Assembly: GCA_946886855.1 (NCBI GenBank)
Contig: CAMPJJ010000041.1
Span: 1 to 44,401, forward strand
Length of the DNA: 44,401 bases
DNA from: an uncultured Roseateles sp.
GTDB taxonomy: Bacteria > Pseudomonadota > Gammaproteobacteria > Burkholderiales > Burkholderiaceae
Direction of reading: 5' to 3'
In this document: positions 24,361 through 33,438 of the stretch, piece by piece
Layout of the letters: the number at the start of each line of letters is the position of its first letter
Numbering within the stretch: position 1 is the stretch's first letter
Notes under the pieces: generated by a model
The model's database searches: none
The model's input: the letters and a program-made list of their open reading frames with translations, nothing else
Told to the model about the DNA's origin: nothing
Position numbers and translations under genes: made by a program

Positions 24361-25677
24361 ATGCTGGCGCAGGAAATCATTCGGACCAAGCGCGAGGGGC
24401 GCGCCTTGGACGACACCCAGATCCAGCACTTCGTGCGCGGACTGGTGGACGGCAGCTGGAGCGAGGGCCAGGTGGCCGCGCTCGGCATGGCGGTGTTCCT
24501 GCGGGGCATGGGTCGCGACGAGGCCGTCGCGCTGACGCGCGCGATGAGGACCAGCGGCCGCGTGCTGAGCTGGCCGGACATGCCAGGCCCGGTGCTCGAC
24601 AAGCACTCGAGCGGCGGCGTCGGCGACAAGCTGAGCCTGATGATCGCGCCGATGGTGGCGGCCTGCGGCGGCTACGTGCCGATGATCGCGGGACGCGGCC
24701 TCGGGCACACCGGCGGGACGGTCGACAAGCTCGAGGCCATCCCGGGCTACACGACGACGCCGGCGCCGGCCGACTTCGACCGCATCGTGCGCACGCTGGG
24801 CTGCGCCATCATCGGCCAGACCAGCGATCTGGCGCCGGCGGACAAGCGCTTCTACGCGGTGCGCGACATCACGGCCACGGTGGAGAGCGTGCCGCTGATC
24901 ACCGCGAGCATCCTCTCCAAGAAGCTCGCGGCCGGGCTGCAGGGCCTGGCGATGGACATCAAGTGCGGCAACGGCGCGTTCGCGGCCACACCGGAATTCG
25001 GACGCGAACTCGCGCAGAGCATCGTCGACGTGGCCGGCGGCGCGGGCCTGCGCACGCGGGCGCTGATCACCGACATGAACCAGGTGCTGGGCCAGGAAGT
25101 CGGCAACGCGCTGGAAGTGCGCGGCGCCATCGACTATCTGACCGGACGCCGGCCGCGCGACGCCCGCACGCATGAGCTCACGCTCGCGCTGTGCGCCGAG
25201 ATGCTGGTGCTGGGCAGGCTCGCGCCCGACACGGCGTCCGCACGCGTGAAGCTGCAGGCGGCGCTGGACAGCGGCGCGGCGGCGGAACGCTTCGCGACGA
25301 TGGTCGCGGCGCTCGGCGGGCCGGCGGATCTGCTCGAGAAGCCCGACGCCCACCTCGCATCGGCGCCGGTCGTGCGTCCGATCCCGGCGCCGCGCGCGGG
25401 TCGACTCATCGGCATGAACACCCGCGACCTCGGCCTCGTCATCGTCGAACTCGGCGGCGGCCGCCGCCTGCCCGGCGACGCGCTCGACATGCGCGTCGGC
25501 CTGGACCGCTTCGCACAGCTCGGCGACGTCGTCGCAGCGGGGGATCCGATCGCCTTCGTCCACGCCGCCGATGACGCTTCGGCCAAGCGCGCCATCGCGC
25601 AGGTGCTCGCCGCCATCACCATCGGCGACGCGCCCGCGTGGACGCCGGCGCCGCTCGTCATGGCGGAACTCGGCTGA
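24361..25677 (+). CDS. deoA: Thymidine phosphorylase
   Basis: Predicted 438 residues, the expected length. It converts thymidine or deoxyuridine and phosphate to base and deoxyribose 1-phosphate. KHSSGGVGDKLS (81-92) is the phosphate site and the family signature GRGLGHTGGTVDKLEAIPGY covers 111-130. The alpha domain at the N-terminus begins AQEIIRTKREGRALDDTQIQ. The C-terminal domain contains GRLIGMNTRDLGLVIVELGGGRR. AAGGGA lies about 11 bases before the ATG. It is the last gene of the salvage run. Confidence 0.95.
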   Translation: MLAQEIIRTKREGRALDDTQIQHFVRGLVDGSWSEGQVAALGMAVFLRGMGRDEAVALTRAMRTSGRVLSWPDMPGPVLDKHSSGGVGDKLSLMIAPMVAACGGYVPMIAGRGLGHTGGTVDKLEAIPGYTTTPAPADFDRIVRTLGCAIIGQTSDLAPADKRFYAVRDITATVESVPLITASILSKKLAAGLQGLAMDIKCGNGAFAATPEFGRELAQSIVDVAGGAGLRTRALITDMNQVLGQEVGNALEVRGAIDYLTGRRPRDARTHELTLALCAEMLVLGRLAPDTASARVKLQAALDSGAAAERFATMVAALGGPADLLEKPDAHLASAPVVRPIPAPRAGRLIGMNTRDLGLVIVELGGGRRLPGDALDMRVGLDRFAQLGDVVAAGDPIAFVHAADDASAKRAIAQVLAAITIGDAPAWTPAPLVMAELG

Positions 25678-25693
25678 GACCGAGCAGGTCTGC

Positions 25694-25762
25694 GGGACCC
25701 GGTGCCGGCCTCCCTCATACGCTGCACATGTTCCGCAAATCGGTCGGCCGGCACCGGGTCCC
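25694..25762. repeat. Perfect 17-base inverted repeat after deoA
   Basis: The arm GGGACCCGGTGCCGGCC (25694-25710) is repeated exactly in reverse complement at 25746-25762, with a 35-base spacer. It begins 17 bases after the deoA stop and ends 74 bases before trmB. There is no T-tract after either arm. A strong RNA stem here could stabilise the 3' end of the salvage transcript or stop it by another route; it could also be a degraded repetitive element. I did not find another copy in the window by eye. Confidence 0.85.
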
Positions 25763-25835
25763 TCCGACCGCACGAGCGAGGCGATCGGGCCTTGGGGGTC
25801 GGTAGAATTCCGGGCCTCGATCCCTGGTTCACGAC

Positions 25836-26612
25836 ATGCCCGATTCCATCGATTCCATCGACCCCAACGACGATTCCATCGACAGCGACAGCAATAACGC
25901 GAGCGAATCGCCAGCGGGCGAAGGCGTCAACCATCCGAAAGCCCGCATCCGCAGCTTCGTCGTGCGCGCCGGCCGCATGGGCACCGGACAGATCAAGGCC
26001 CTCGCGGAACTCGGCCCGAAATTCGTGCTGCCGTTCAAGCCGGAAGCCATGGACTACGCAGCGACCTTCGGACGCCAGGCGCCCGTGGTCTTCGAGATCG
26101 GCTTCGGCATGGGGGGGCCGACCGCCCAGATCGCCCAGACCCTGCCCGGCATCGACTTCATCGGCTGCGAGGTCCACGAACCCGGCGTCGGCGCGCTGCT
26201 CAAGCTGATCGGCGAGCAGGACATCCCCAACATCCGCATCCTCCAGCACGACGCCGTCGAAGTCCTGGACAGCATGATCCCCAAGGGCTCGCTGGCCGGC
26301 GTGCACATCTACTTCCCGGATCCCTGGCACAAGAAGCGCCACAACAAGCGCCGGCTGGTGCAGCCGCCGTTCGTGGCCAAGCTGGTGCAACACCTGGCGC
26401 CCGGGGGCTATCTGCACCTGGCCACCGACTGGGAGCGCTATGCCCAGCAGATGCTGGAGGTGCTGGCGGCCGATCCGGACCTGGCGAACACGTCCACGCG
26501 CGCGGACGGTTACGCCGACAAGCCGGACTACCGGCCGCTCACCAAGTTCGAGCACCGCGGCCTGAAGCTGGGCCACGGCGTCTGGGACCTGGTGTTCAAG
26601 CGCAAGGCCTGA
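25836..26612 (+). CDS. trmB: tRNA (guanine-N7-)-methyltransferase
   Basis: Predicted 258 residues. It makes m7G46 in the tRNA variable loop. [16 protein letters not shown] is motif [12 protein letters not shown] and [10 protein letters not shown] follow, and [23 protein letters not shown] is the strongly diagnostic TrmB segment. [12 protein letters not shown] and [24 protein letters not shown] close the domain. The first 30 residues are a low-complexity Asp/Ser/Ile tail, part of it encoded by copies of a nine-base unit, and are not seen in the E. coli protein. TAGAAT at 25803-25808 could be a -10 hexamer. Confidence 0.95.
   Translation: MPDSIDSIDPNDDSIDSDSNNASESPAGEGVNHPKARIRSFVVRAGRMGTGQIKALAELGPKFVLPFKPEAMDYAATFGRQAPVVFEIGFGMGGPTAQIAQTLPGIDFIGCEVHEPGVGALLKLIGEQDIPNIRILQHDAVEVLDSMIPKGSLAGVHIYFPDPWHKKRHNKRRLVQPPFVAKLVQHLAPGGYLHLATDWERYAQQMLEVLAADPDLANTSTRADGYADKPDYRPLTKFEHRGLKLGHGVWDLVFKRKA
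25842..25880 (+). repeat. Nine-base coding repeat at the 5' end of trmB
   Basis: GATTCCATC occurs at 25842-25850, 25851-25859 and 25872-25880, all in the same reading frame and encoding Asp-Ser-Ile. It suggests slipped-strand expansion of a non-essential N-terminal tail. Copy number could vary between strains. Confidence 0.8.
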
Positions 26613-26747
26613 CCCGGGCGACGCCTGCGTCCCTGCGTCCGAACGGCCGACGGCGCGAGCACTCGCGCGTGACGAAGGTCAGGCGCCGCAGGCCTGCCGG
26701 GGCATTCAGGGCACGCCAGAAGGGTCGCGCTGGTAGAGTTCTCCCCC

Positions 26748-27977
26748 ATGTCCGAATCCAACTCCCTTGCCGGCCGGCACATCCTCCTGGGCCTGTCCGG
26801 CGGCATCGCCTGCTACAAGATCGCCGAGCTGACGCGGCTGTTCGTGAAGGCCGGCGCCACGGTGCAGGTCATCATGACGGAGGCCGCCGAATCCTTCATC
26901 ACGCCGGTGACCATGCAGGCGCTGTCCAACCGGCCGGTCTTCACCAGCCAGTGGGATGCGCGCCCCGACAACAACATGGCGCACATCAACCTGACGCGCG
27001 AGGCCGACGTGATGGTGATCGCGCCCGCCAGCGCGGATTTCATCGCCAAGCTGGCGCAGGGCCGCGCGGACGACCTGCTGTCCCTGACCGCGCTGGCCCG
27101 TCGGTCGCACGAGTGCGCGCTGCTGCTGGCCCCGGCGATGAACCGCGAGATGTGGGCGCATCCGGCCACGCAACGCAACCTGGCGCAGGTGCGGGCGGAC
27201 GGCGCGCAGGTGCTGGGCGTCGGTTCCGGCGAGCAGGCCTGCGGCGAGGTCGGCGACGGCCGCATGCTGGAGCCGATGCAACTGCTGGAGCACGTCGTCT
27301 CGCACTTCCAGCCCAAGGTGCTGGCCGGCCGCAAGCTGCTGATCACGGCCGGGCCGACCTACGAGGCCATCGACCCGGTGCGCGGCATCACCAACCGTTC
27401 GAGCGGCAAGATGGGATTCGCCGTCGCCCGAGCGGCGGCGGAGGCGGGCGCCGAGGTGACGCTGGTCGCCGGCCCGGTCCATCTGCCGACGCCGCTGGGC
27501 GTGACCCGCATCGACGTGCAGAGCGCCCGCGAGATGCTGGACGCGGTGCTGCCGCGCGCGGCGACGCACCAGGTGTTCGTCGCGACGGCGGCGGTGGCGG
27601 ACTGGCGGCCGGCGCAGACGGCCGAACACAAGATCAAGAAGAACGCCAAGGCCGGCGAAGCCGTGGCGCCCGCGCTCGAACTGGCCGAGAACCCCGACAT
27701 CCTGGCGACCGTGGCCGCGTTGCCGCACCCGCCGCTGTGCGTGGGTTTCGCGGCGGAGAGCCAGGACCTGATCAAGCATGCGCGCGAGAAGCGCCAGCGC
27801 AAGAACGTGCCGCTGATCGTGGCCAACATCGGTCCGGCGGCCTTCGGTCAGGAAGACAACGCGCTGACCTTGGTCGACGCCCGCGGCGAACGCGAGCTCT
27901 CGCGCGCCGACAAGCTGACGCTGGCGCGCGAGCTGGTGCGCGAGATCGCGCAGCGGCTCACCACCTACGGCGCCTGA
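26748..27977 (+). CDS. coaBC: Bifunctional phosphopantothenoylcysteine decarboxylase / phosphopantothenate-cysteine ligase
   Basis: Predicted 409 residues, covering two consecutive steps of coenzyme A synthesis. The N-terminal flavoprotein CoaC half has [14 protein letters not shown], His79 in NNMAHINL (the catalytic His position), the substrate motif PAMNREMW, and Cys165 in [10 protein letters not shown], the active-site lid Cys. The CoaB half begins near [32 protein letters not shown] and contains KIKKNAKAG and a FAAESQDL segment for CTP use. dut follows 61 bases later, a common arrangement. Confidence 0.96.
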   Translation: MSESNSLAGRHILLGLSGGIACYKIAELTRLFVKAGATVQVIMTEAAESFITPVTMQALSNRPVFTSQWDARPDNNMAHINLTREADVMVIAPASADFIAKLAQGRADDLLSLTALARRSHECALLLAPAMNREMWAHPATQRNLAQVRADGAQVLGVGSGEQACGEVGDGRMLEPMQLLEHVVSHFQPKVLAGRKLLITAGPTYEAIDPVRGITNRSSGKMGFAVARAAAEAGAEVTLVAGPVHLPTPLGVTRIDVQSAREMLDAVLPRAATHQVFVATAAVADWRPAQTAEHKIKKNAKAGEAVAPALELAENPDILATVAALPHPPLCVGFAAESQDLIKHAREKRQRKNVPLIVANIGPAAFGQEDNALTLVDARGERELSRADKLTLARELVREIAQRLTTYGA

Positions 27978-28038
27978 GGCGGGGACGGCCTCCGGTCCTC
28001 CCGCTTCAGACGCCTCGATTCCCTTTTCGACTGACTCC

Positions 28039-28488
28039 ATGACCACCATCGATCTGAAGGTGCTCGACCGCCGCATGGCCGAGCATCTCCCTGCTTACGC
28101 GACGACCGGCAGCGCCGGCCTGGACCTGCGCGCCTGCCTGGACGCCGCGATCACGCTGGCGCCGGGCGACACCGTGCTGGTGCCCACCGGCCTGGCGATC
28201 CACATCGGTGACGCCGGCCTGGCCGCGATGATCCTGCCCCGCTCTGGCCTGGGCCACAAGCACGGCGTGGTGCTGGGCAACCTGGTCGGCCTCATCGATT
28301 CGGACTACCAGGGCCAGTTGATGGTCAGCGTGTGGAACCGCGGCAAGGACGTATTCACGATCCAGCCGATGGACCGCATCGCGCAGATGGTGATCGTGCC
28401 GGTGGTGCAGCCGGCCTTCCGCGTCGTCGACGACTTCGACGCGTCCTCGCGAGGCGAGGGCGGATTCGGATCGACCGGCAAGGCCTGA
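28039..28488 (+). CDS. dut: dUTP diphosphatase
   Basis: Predicted 149 residues, the usual size of the trimeric enzyme that hydrolyses dUTP to dUMP. Motifs in order: AGLDLRA (1), [15 protein letters not shown] (2), GLIDSDYQG (3), [10 protein letters not shown] (4) and the flexible C-terminal arm [10 protein letters not shown] (5). All catalytic positions appear intact. It probably shares a transcript with coaBC. It complements the thymidine and deoxyuridine metabolism encoded nearby, though that neighbourhood may be coincidental. Confidence 0.96.
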   Translation: MTTIDLKVLDRRMAEHLPAYATTGSAGLDLRACLDAAITLAPGDTVLVPTGLAIHIGDAGLAAMILPRSGLGHKHGVVLGNLVGLIDSDYQGQLMVSVWNRGKDVFTIQPMDRIAQMVIVPVVQPAFRVVDDFDASSRGEGGFGSTGKA

Positions 28489-28631
28489 CCCCAGGCGCCG
28501 AACAGCTCGCTGGCCGACGCGGTAGGACCTGTCAATCGCAGGCTGGCGTCAGCGAGTGAGGGTGGGGCCGGAATGGGGCTTGGGGTTCCCGGAGGGAGGC
28601 CCCATGCCCCGTGGAGAGCCCGCGCTTGCCC

Positions 28632-28651
28632 GACCGAAGTGACCTTCGGTC
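28632..28651. terminator. Hairpin overlapping the amidohydrolase stop codon
   Basis: GACCGAAG (28632-28639) pairs exactly with CTTCGGTC (28644-28651) around a TGAC loop. On the minus strand the stem starts within the stop codon. It has no T-tract on either side, so termination is only possible. It lies in the gap between convergent dut and the amidohydrolase. Confidence 0.4.
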
Positions 28652-31600
28652 AGTCCCCGTGCCCGTGTCCTTCTTCAACGCCCGCCGCCGCGGCATCCAC
28701 CGGGGCGCTCGCATTCACCCCGTCGAAGAAGAACGGCTTGCGCGGCTTCTTCGCCGGCCAGACCTCGTTCATCGATGGGATGTCGAAGACGCGACCGCCT
28801 TGCATGACCTGGCTGATGCGGTCGCTCTGGCGGATGTCCTTCAGCACGTCGCCGTCGACGATCACCAGGTCTGCGAGCTTGCCTGGCTCCAGTGAGCCGA
28901 TGTCCTTGTCCAGGCCGAGGTAGCGCGCCGGGTTGAGCGTGGCGGTGCGGATGGCCTCCAGCGAGGTCATCCCGCCCATCCCCATCATCCACAGCTCCCA
29001 GTGCGCGCCCAGGCCTTCTCGCTGGCCGTGTGCACCGATGTTCACCGGCACGCCGGCGCGTTGCAGCTCGGTCGCGGTCTTCGCGACCTGGATGACGTTG
29101 AAGTCCTCTTCCGGCGCCGTTTCGCGGCGCACGCTGCGCGGCTCCAGCACGGCCTTGGGCACGAACTTGCTGAGGATCGGATGGCGCCACACGTCCGTGC
29201 GCGCGTACCAGTAGTGCTCGCCGTCCAGCCCGCCATAGGCCACGTTCAGCGTCGGCGTGTAGCCGACCTGCGTCTGCGGCCACAGCTGCTTCACGTCGTC
29301 GTAGACCTTGGCCACCGGCAGCGCGTGCTCCACGCCGGTGTGGCCGTCGACCACCATCGACATGTTGAGCTGGAACAGCGAGCCGCCTTCCGGCACGACC
29401 ATCATGCCGGTCTCGCGCGCCGCTTCGAGCACCTGCTGGCGCTGGTCGCGGCGCGGCTGGTTGTAGCTCTTCACGCTGATCGCGCCGGCCGACTTCAACC
29501 GCTTCAGATGCGTCTGCGCGTCCTCGAGGCTGTTGATGACCGCGGAGAAATCGGCCTTCGCGCCGTACAGCACCGTGCCGGTCGAGAAGATGCGCGGGCC
29601 GACCACGCGGCCGGTGCGCTGCATCTCCGACTGCGTGTAGATGTCGCTGGTGCGGTTGGACGGGTCGTGCAGCGTCGTCAGGCCGAAGGCCAGCGAGGCG
29701 TAGTTGATCCAGCTCTGCTGCGGGACGATCTCGCTCTCGGCCATCGTGCCGTGCCAGTGGGCGTCGATCAGGCCCGGGATCACCGTCTTGCCGGCCGCCT
29801 GGATCGTCTCCGTGCCCGCCGGGATCGTCACCGACGCGCGCGGCCCGATCGCCGCGATGCGGTCGCCGTCGACCAGGATCGCGCCGTCCTCGATCACTTC
29901 GTCGGGCTTGCTCGCGCTCATCGTCACGATGCGCGCGCCGACGATCGCGATGCGGCCCTTGGGCTTGTCGGCGGTCAGCGTCAGCTTGATCGGCGCGCCG
30001 CGCTCCGCCGGCTTGAAGCCCGGCTGCAGGGCCTGCGCCAGCGGCACGGTGAACAGTTCGTTGCCCAGCGCGTAGTGCAGCGCATACGGCTGCGACTTGC
30101 CGTCGCCCGACCACTGCAGGTCGTCGCCCGCGTTGACGTCGAGCTTCTTGACCGGCATCGCTTCGGCCTTCGGGCCGACCGTCTGCAGCTTGCCCGCGGG
30201 CGCGAGCGGTGTGACGTAGGTATGGAAGCGTTCGGTGAAGCCCAGCCACTGGCCGTCCGGCGACACGGTGAAGCGGGTCGCGAATTCGCTCTTGGCGACG
30301 GCGAACTCGCTGCGCTCGACGAGGTTCAAGCGGATGAGCTGGTGATTCGAATCGACCTCGCCGGTCGTCTGCTTGCGCGTGACGAAGAGCGTGTCGTTGT
30401 CGGCGCCGAACTGGGGCGCTTCGCCGTCCTTGGTCACACGGCGCGGCTGGCCCTTGCCGTCGGCGGCGGCGACGTAGACGCCGGGCTCCAGGCTGTTCCA
30501 CGGCGAGGTCAGGAAGCCGCCTCTGGCCTTCTGGTACGCGACGGTCCTGCCGTCCGGCGAGAACGCCGGCGACAGGTACTTGCCCGGTTCCGGCGTGACG
30601 ACGGTGTCGCGGCCGCCGGCCAGGTCGAGCACGCGCACGCGGCCCTGGTCGGCGTCGGACCAGCTCAGGTAGACGATCTGCTTCCCGTCGCGCGAGAACG
30701 CCGGGAAGTACTCGAAGCGCTCCGTCTGCGAGGTCAGGCGGCGGGCCTCGCCGACCGGCTGGCCGTCGCGCAGCTCGCTCGTATAGAGGTAGCCGGCGGA
30801 GGAGAACACGACTCGCCTGCCGTCTGGCGAAACCTTGACCCAGCGCAGCATCTTCGAGTCGAAGCTGGCGGGCGCGACCTCATGCGCGAAGCGCAGCGCG
30901 GGCGTGATCTGACGCTCGTCCTTCACATGGAAGGGGATCTCGACGGCGCTGGATTTGAAGGGATCGATGCGCCACAACTTGCCCTGCGCCCACGCGACGA
31001 CCTGCTTGGAATCGGGCATCCAGGCAATGCAGGGATACACGCCGTGCACGGACCACGACTCCTGCAGGTCGCGTTCCATGCCGGTCCAGGCGGGGATTTC
31101 GCGGCCGGTCTTCAGGTCCTTGAGGAAGAGCGTGGTGCGGCTGCCCGTGGCGTCGCGCAGGCGGCGGATGAAGGCGAGGTACTTGCCGTCGGGGGAGGGC
31201 GTCGGGCGGATCGCGCCACCGGGGCCGGTGACGAAGGCTTCGCTGGTGCCGTCGGTCAGGTCCTGACGGTAGATGCGGAAGATCTCGCCGGTGCTGTCCT
31301 TGTTGTATTCGAACTGGCGGCCCGGCGTGCTGTCCTGCGAGTAGTAGAGGAACTTCCCGTCGGGCGAGAGCGCGGGTTCGCCGAGGTCCTTCTGCCAGTT
31401 CGGCTTCTCGTTGAGCTGCTGGCCCTTGCCGCCGTCGACGTGATAGAGCCAGATCTCGCCGCTGCCCAGCGAGCGGGTGCCGGTGAAGTGCTTGCGGGCG
31501 GCGATGTACTTGCCGCCGGGATGCCAGACGGGATTGTTGAGCAGGCGGAAGTCTTCGGTGGTGATCGCGCGGGCGTTGGAGCCGTCGGCGTTCATGACCC

Positions 31601-32051
31601 AGATGTTGTCGCCGCCGCCGGCGTCGGAGACGAAGGCGATCTGCTTGCCGTCGGGCGAGAAGCGGGGCTGCATCTCCCAGGCGATCGAATGCGTGAGCGC
31701 CTTGGCTTCGCCGCCGCCTACGGGCATCACGTAGAGGTCGCCGAGCAGGTCGAAGACGATCTGCTTGCCGTCGGGGCTGACGTCGACCGACATCCAGGTG
31801 CCGGTGCGCACGTCGATGTTGGCGATCTTCTTGTCGCCGGGGGGCTGGTTGACGTTCCACTTCGCGGCGGGGGCCGAGGCGGCCGTGGCGGGCGAGGGGG
31901 CCGCAGCAGGCGCGACGGGGGCGTCGGCGGCGAAGGCGGCGGCCTGCAGCGCGAGCCCGAAAGCGAGCACGCCCGCGCGGGCGGGCGTGACGGAGAAAGC
32001 GGTCGGGACGGCGGTCGGCGAGGACTGCTTCGTGAGCATCTTGTTCGTCAT
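28650..32051 (-). CDS. Exported TolB-propeller / amidohydrolase fusion protein
   Basis: Predicted 1133 residues. A signal-like N-terminus (ARAGVLAFGLALQAAAFAADA) is followed by PD40/WD40-like beta-propeller repeats over roughly residues 60-650, each with a PDGKQI- or PDGRRV-type turn (RFSPDGKQIAFVSD, LSPDGKFLYYS, FSRDGKQIVYLSWS). From about residue 690 an amidohydrolase domain begins: GARIVTMSASKPDEVIEDGAILVDGDRIAAIG, then the metal motif DAHWHG near 765, TLHDPSN, and a C-terminal LEPGKLADLVIVDGDVL. Family members act on cyclic amides or peptides, but the substrate here is unknown. The start was placed at the ATG before TNKML; an upstream in-frame ATG would add 11 residues. Confidence 0.9.
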   Translation of the reverse strand: MTNKMLTKQSSPTAVPTAFSVTPARAGVLAFGLALQAAAFAADAPVAPAAAPSPATAASAPAAKWNVNQPPGDKKIANIDVRTGTWMSVDVSPDGKQIVFDLLGDLYVMPVGGGEAKALTHSIAWEMQPRFSPDGKQIAFVSDAGGGDNIWVMNADGSNARAITTEDFRLLNNPVWHPGGKYIAARKHFTGTRSLGSGEIWLYHVDGGKGQQLNEKPNWQKDLGEPALSPDGKFLYYSQDSTPGRQFEYNKDSTGEIFRIYRQDLTDGTSEAFVTGPGGAIRPTPSPDGKYLAFIRRLRDATGSRTTLFLKDLKTGREIPAWTGMERDLQESWSVHGVYPCIAWMPDSKQVVAWAQGKLWRIDPFKSSAVEIPFHVKDERQITPALRFAHEVAPASFDSKMLRWVKVSPDGRRVVFSSAGYLYTSELRDGQPVGEARRLTSQTERFEYFPAFSRDGKQIVYLSWSDADQGRVRVLDLAGGRDTVVTPEPGKYLSPAFSPDGRTVAYQKARGGFLTSPWNSLEPGVYVAAADGKGQPRRVTKDGEAPQFGADNDTLFVTRKQTTGEVDSNHQLIRLNLVERSEFAVAKSEFATRFTVSPDGQWLGFTERFHTYVTPLAPAGKLQTVGPKAEAMPVKKLDVNAGDDLQWSGDGKSQPYALHYALGNELFTVPLAQALQPGFKPAERGAPIKLTLTADKPKGRIAIVGARIVTMSASKPDEVIEDGAILVDGDRIAAIGPRASVTIPAGTETIQAAGKTVIPGLIDAHWHGTMAESEIVPQQSWINYASLAFGLTTLHDPSNRTSDIYTQSEMQRTGRVVGPRIFSTGTVLYGAKADFSAVINSLEDAQTHLKRLKSAGAISVKSYNQPRRDQRQQVLEAARETGMMVVPEGGSLFQLNMSMVVDGHTGVEHALPVAKVYDDVKQLWPQTQVGYTPTLNVAYGGLDGEHYWYARTDVWRHPILSKFVPKAVLEPRSVRRETAPEEDFNVIQVAKTATELQRAGVPVNIGAHGQREGLGAHWELWMMGMGGMTSLEAIRTATLNPARYLGLDKDIGSLEPGKLADLVIVDGDVLKDIRQSDRISQVMQGGRVFDIPSMNEVWPAKKPRKPFFFDGVNASAPVDAAAAGVEEGHGHGD

Positions 32052-32400
32052 GGGGCACCCTGGGATGAAGAGTGCCGGCAGCATAGAGGCGGCCTACGCG
32101 CAAACCCGACCGGGTTTGCCAGGGCATGACGAATGGCCGTGCGGTCAATGGAGCAGCGTTGAGGCGAGTCCCCGGACGTCGCCGGTCGGAGGTTGTTGAA
32201 ACTGGCTTGATTGAGTTGGCGCTCATTTGCCGTCATCTGATGAAGTGTCCAGTTTATTCGCTCAACTGATTGTTTTTTGTTGCCTCGCTGGCTATTGATC
32301 GTTAATCGATCGCCTCGATCTTCTAAGTATCTGGACCGAGTGGCTTGCGGCTTGATTCTGGGTAGATTGATCTCCCGTTGCAATTGAAGCGAATATTCAA
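32052..32400. other. Intergenic stretch with falling GC
   Basis: No credible gene. The left half is GC-rich; from about 32200 the sequence turns AT-richer, with a run TTGTTTTTTGTTG and a small stem GATCG-TTAAT-CGATC at 32297-32311. It marks the left edge of the plastic segment and probably holds the promoters of the two divergent genes, but no clear hexamer pair is visible. Confidence 0.6.
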
Positions 32401-33027
32401 ATGAAGGAGAGCCATTTCTGGTTGCAGAAAATTGTCTCAGAAAGACTTCAGCCAGAAGTGTTCTCTGATTTGGAAAAGTTTCTTGACGGGGCCCGGCGAG
32501 GCGATGTGGCAGTTTCTACGGCAGCGTTCATGGCTGTCGCCAATAGAGCGCCTGGACTGAAGACGCTGCCCTCCTACTCAATCGATGATTGGGGCCGGCT
32601 GCGGCGCGAGTCATTTGATTGGCTTGAGGCGGCGGCAGGACACGGCGATTTTTACGCGATGTGGCTTTATGGTGGTCAAGCCGAGACGCTGCTGTCCGAG
32701 CGAGAAGGTCTTTCGGTGGAGCAGCGTGCCTCGGTTGAAAGAATGGCGAGAGGATATTTGTTCTCGCTCGTTTCAAATGGCATTCTGGAAGGATTTTCCC
32801 GAACCGCTGGGTATTATCTGGACGGCACGCTAGGAAAGAAGGATCCAATCATGGCGCTTGTCGTCGTGTGGCGATACGCGGAGCTCGCAGGGAATGATGC
32901 AGACACCGCTGGACTTCAGGCTCGCGCGCTTCAGGTGGCGACTTCAACGGAGATAGCCGAGGCCAAATGGCTCCTGGCGGTGATGAAAGCAAATCCATTG
33001 GCGAGCGACATCGCAGCCCGCATTTGA
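32401..33027 (+). CDS. Orphan soluble protein, unknown function
   Basis: Predicted 208 residues, all-helical in appearance, without signal peptide or membrane segment. Short features such as WLEAAAGHGDFYAMWLYGGQAE and MALVVVWRYAELAGNDADTAGLQARAL recall Sel1- or TPR-like helical pairs, but no repeat is convincing. A GAAG sits about 13 bases before the ATG and is a weak binding site. GC content and codon use differ from the housekeeping genes nearby (many A- or T-ending codons), suggesting acquisition. No function can be assigned; similar lone genes are sometimes immunity or regulatory proteins, which is speculation. Confidence 0.62.
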   Translation: MKESHFWLQKIVSERLQPEVFSDLEKFLDGARRGDVAVSTAAFMAVANRAPGLKTLPSYSIDDWGRLRRESFDWLEAAAGHGDFYAMWLYGGQAETLLSEREGLSVEQRASVERMARGYLFSLVSNGILEGFSRTAGYYLDGTLGKKDPIMALVVVWRYAELAGNDADTAGLQARALQVATSTEIAEAKWLLAVMKANPLASDIAARI

Positions 33028-33103
33028 TGGATTGAGTTCCGCTACGCGGCTTCATCCAGGTGCCGAATAGGTCAGAGGGTGTCTGACCGATTCAACACGG
33101 CCG

Positions 33104-33345
33104 TCAGTTCATCTCGTCCGACGAGATCCAACGGAGCCCCGGCCTTGCCTGCGTGACGGCGTTGAGCAAGGCCGTCGCGATACTGCTCGCGGGATTGATG
33201 CGGAAGCGCTTCGGCAGGACCGGGGTCAGGACGCGGATCAGCGCCATCGCCGCATGTTCGGCGCGCCGGGTTTCCTTGCGCTCCCCGCTGATAGGACTGG
33301 GTCGGCACCTCGTCAGCGATCGAAACCCGAGGGCCCGGATGTCCG
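33104..33345 (-). pseudogene. Duplicated 3' fragment of the NAD(P)-binding oxidoreductase gene
   Basis: About 242 bases align without gaps to 34102-34343, the 3' end of the intact oxidoreductase gene, at roughly three-quarters identity. The reading frame is kept open over some 80 codons on the minus strand and ends in the same ISSDEMN-stop. Shared protein stretches include ALIRV-PVLPKR-RINPASSIA-ALL-AV and GER-ETRRAEHAAMA. The 5' two-thirds, including the nucleotide-binding Gly motif, is absent. Similarity fades beyond 33345. Conservation of frame suggests a divergent allele brought in by recombination rather than a recent tandem copy. Confidence 0.82.
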
Positions 33346-33438
33346 CAAGGCGGAAGGTGCTCCGAATGCGTGGAGCATCGATGTCGGCGGAGTCGATACT
33401 GACGTTCTTGCCTTGCTCTTGGCTTCACACCGTCGCCT

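Noticed and set aside
29001..32129. Very long open frame (over 1000 codons) antisense to the amidohydrolase
   Set aside because: It is a GC-rich shadow. Its product is Arg/Ala/Val/Asp-rich with no motif, while the minus-strand frame has propeller and amidohydrolase signatures.
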